The translations under genes were made by a program, and so were the position numbers. A DNA stretch of 64,000 nucleotides, taken from Bacteroidota bacterium (lineage in GTDB: Bacteria; Bacteroidota; Bacteroidia; Chitinophagales; Chitinophagaceae). The notes beneath the pieces are model-generated. The model was not told where the DNA came from, did not search any database, and worked only from the letters and a program-made list of their open reading frames with translations. Positions 63,057 to 64,000 of the stretch are shown one piece after another. Every line of letters begins with the position of its first letter. Within the stretch, counting starts at the first letter, position 1. The DNA is taken from positions 1 through 64,000 of the forward strand of contig JAGWWM010000006.1 in NCBI GenBank assembly GCA_018970395.1, given 5' to 3'.

Positions 63057-63128
63057 TACCACGTACGGGATTCGAACCCGTGATTTCTCCGTGAAAGGGA
63101 GACGTCTTAACCCCTTGACCAACGCGGC
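63057..63128 (-). tRNA. tRNA-Glu (anticodon UUC)
   Basis: Minus strand, 72 nt. Acceptor GCCGCGT/ACGTGGT with two G-U pairs, discriminator A. Anticodon stem TCTCC/GGAGA with loop CTTTCAC (anticodon UUC); T-arm CACGGGTTCGAATCCCGTA. CCA is not encoded. If ALA is made by the Shemin enzyme at 32306, this tRNA may be free of a heme role. Confidence 0.93.
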
Positions 63129-63210
63129 ATTAATTTTTCGGAGTGCAAAGATAGAAATGTTGACGCTATTGCCAAAAAAAATCTTTTCTTCACTCTTAAA
63201 TTCAGGCTAA

Positions 63211-64000
<790 letters not shown>

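Overview
This window is a chromosomal segment of a member of the Bacteroidota, most likely in or near the family Chitinophagaceae. The evidence is the recurring Bacteroidota promoter -7 element TAnnTTTG just upstream of many starts, a protein with a type IX secretion (T9SS) sorting domain, DUF5686, DUF3078, DUF2490 and CCDC81-type HU proteins, type III glutamine synthetase, and futalosine-pathway menaquinone genes. Base composition is moderate (low-to-mid 40s % G+C by eye) and even across the window. Almost all of it is housekeeping gene space; accessory material is concentrated at 60.9-63.0 kb.

Layout. 0-8.7 kb: end of a DUF5686 outer-membrane protein, then a minus-strand run recN, zinc-ribbon protein, Nif3-like protein, 2-oxoacid dehydrogenase E2, cinA, YbgC-type thioesterase, DoxX. 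8.8-15.2 kb: plus-strand envelope group (TPR protein, outer-membrane barrel, HU-CCDC81 membrane protein) and a methyltransferase. 15.2-22.3 kb: CNNM/CorC protein, PAP2 phosphatase, methyltransferase, GtrA, class 1 FBPase, aconitase, PspC-like protein. 22.5-26.7 kb: a giant secreted protein with MopE-type DCDD repeats and a T9SS signal. 26.9-30 kb: kdnA-kdnB-kdsA, predicted to make Kdo and 8-amino-Kdo for lipid A-core. 30-38.1 kb: siroheme-dependent sulfite/nitrite reductase, divergent from a tightly overlapping run ALAS-hemC(D)-hemB-DUF2490-[precorrin-2 dehydrogenase::TauE permease]. The reductase needs the siroheme that the last gene helps make, so this reads as one tetrapyrrole and sulfur module. 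38.1-47 kb: mtaB, mdh, efp, accB-accC, glnN, a polytopic membrane protein. 47-58.5 kb: purL, hldD, a coiled-coil protein, mqnB-mqnD, two tandem PTPS/QueD paralogues with folE, a class III aminotransferase, scpA, DUF3078, purQ. 58.5-61 kb: DsbD-type reductant transport in two genes. 61-62.2 kb: non-coding, with a small terminal-inverted-repeat element and gene remnants. 62.1-63.1 kb: a kinase-like gene between tRNA-derived direct repeats, then tRNA-Arg(CCU) and tRNA-Glu(UUC). The window ends inside gap.

The points most worth following are: an alphaproteobacterial/mitochondrial-type 5-aminolevulinate synthase in a Bacteroidota operon; an elongation factor P with Arg32 at the tip instead of the usual lysine; a fusion of a siroheme-synthesis domain to a TauE permease; a 552-bp MITE-like element sitting between a promoter and a now-broken signal-peptide gene; a tRNA-Arg islet carrying a polyvalent-type kinase; and several families of low-complexity word repeats that abut, and sometimes supply, the ends of genes. 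No computation or database search was run; family assignments are from recognised motifs and remembered family sequences.
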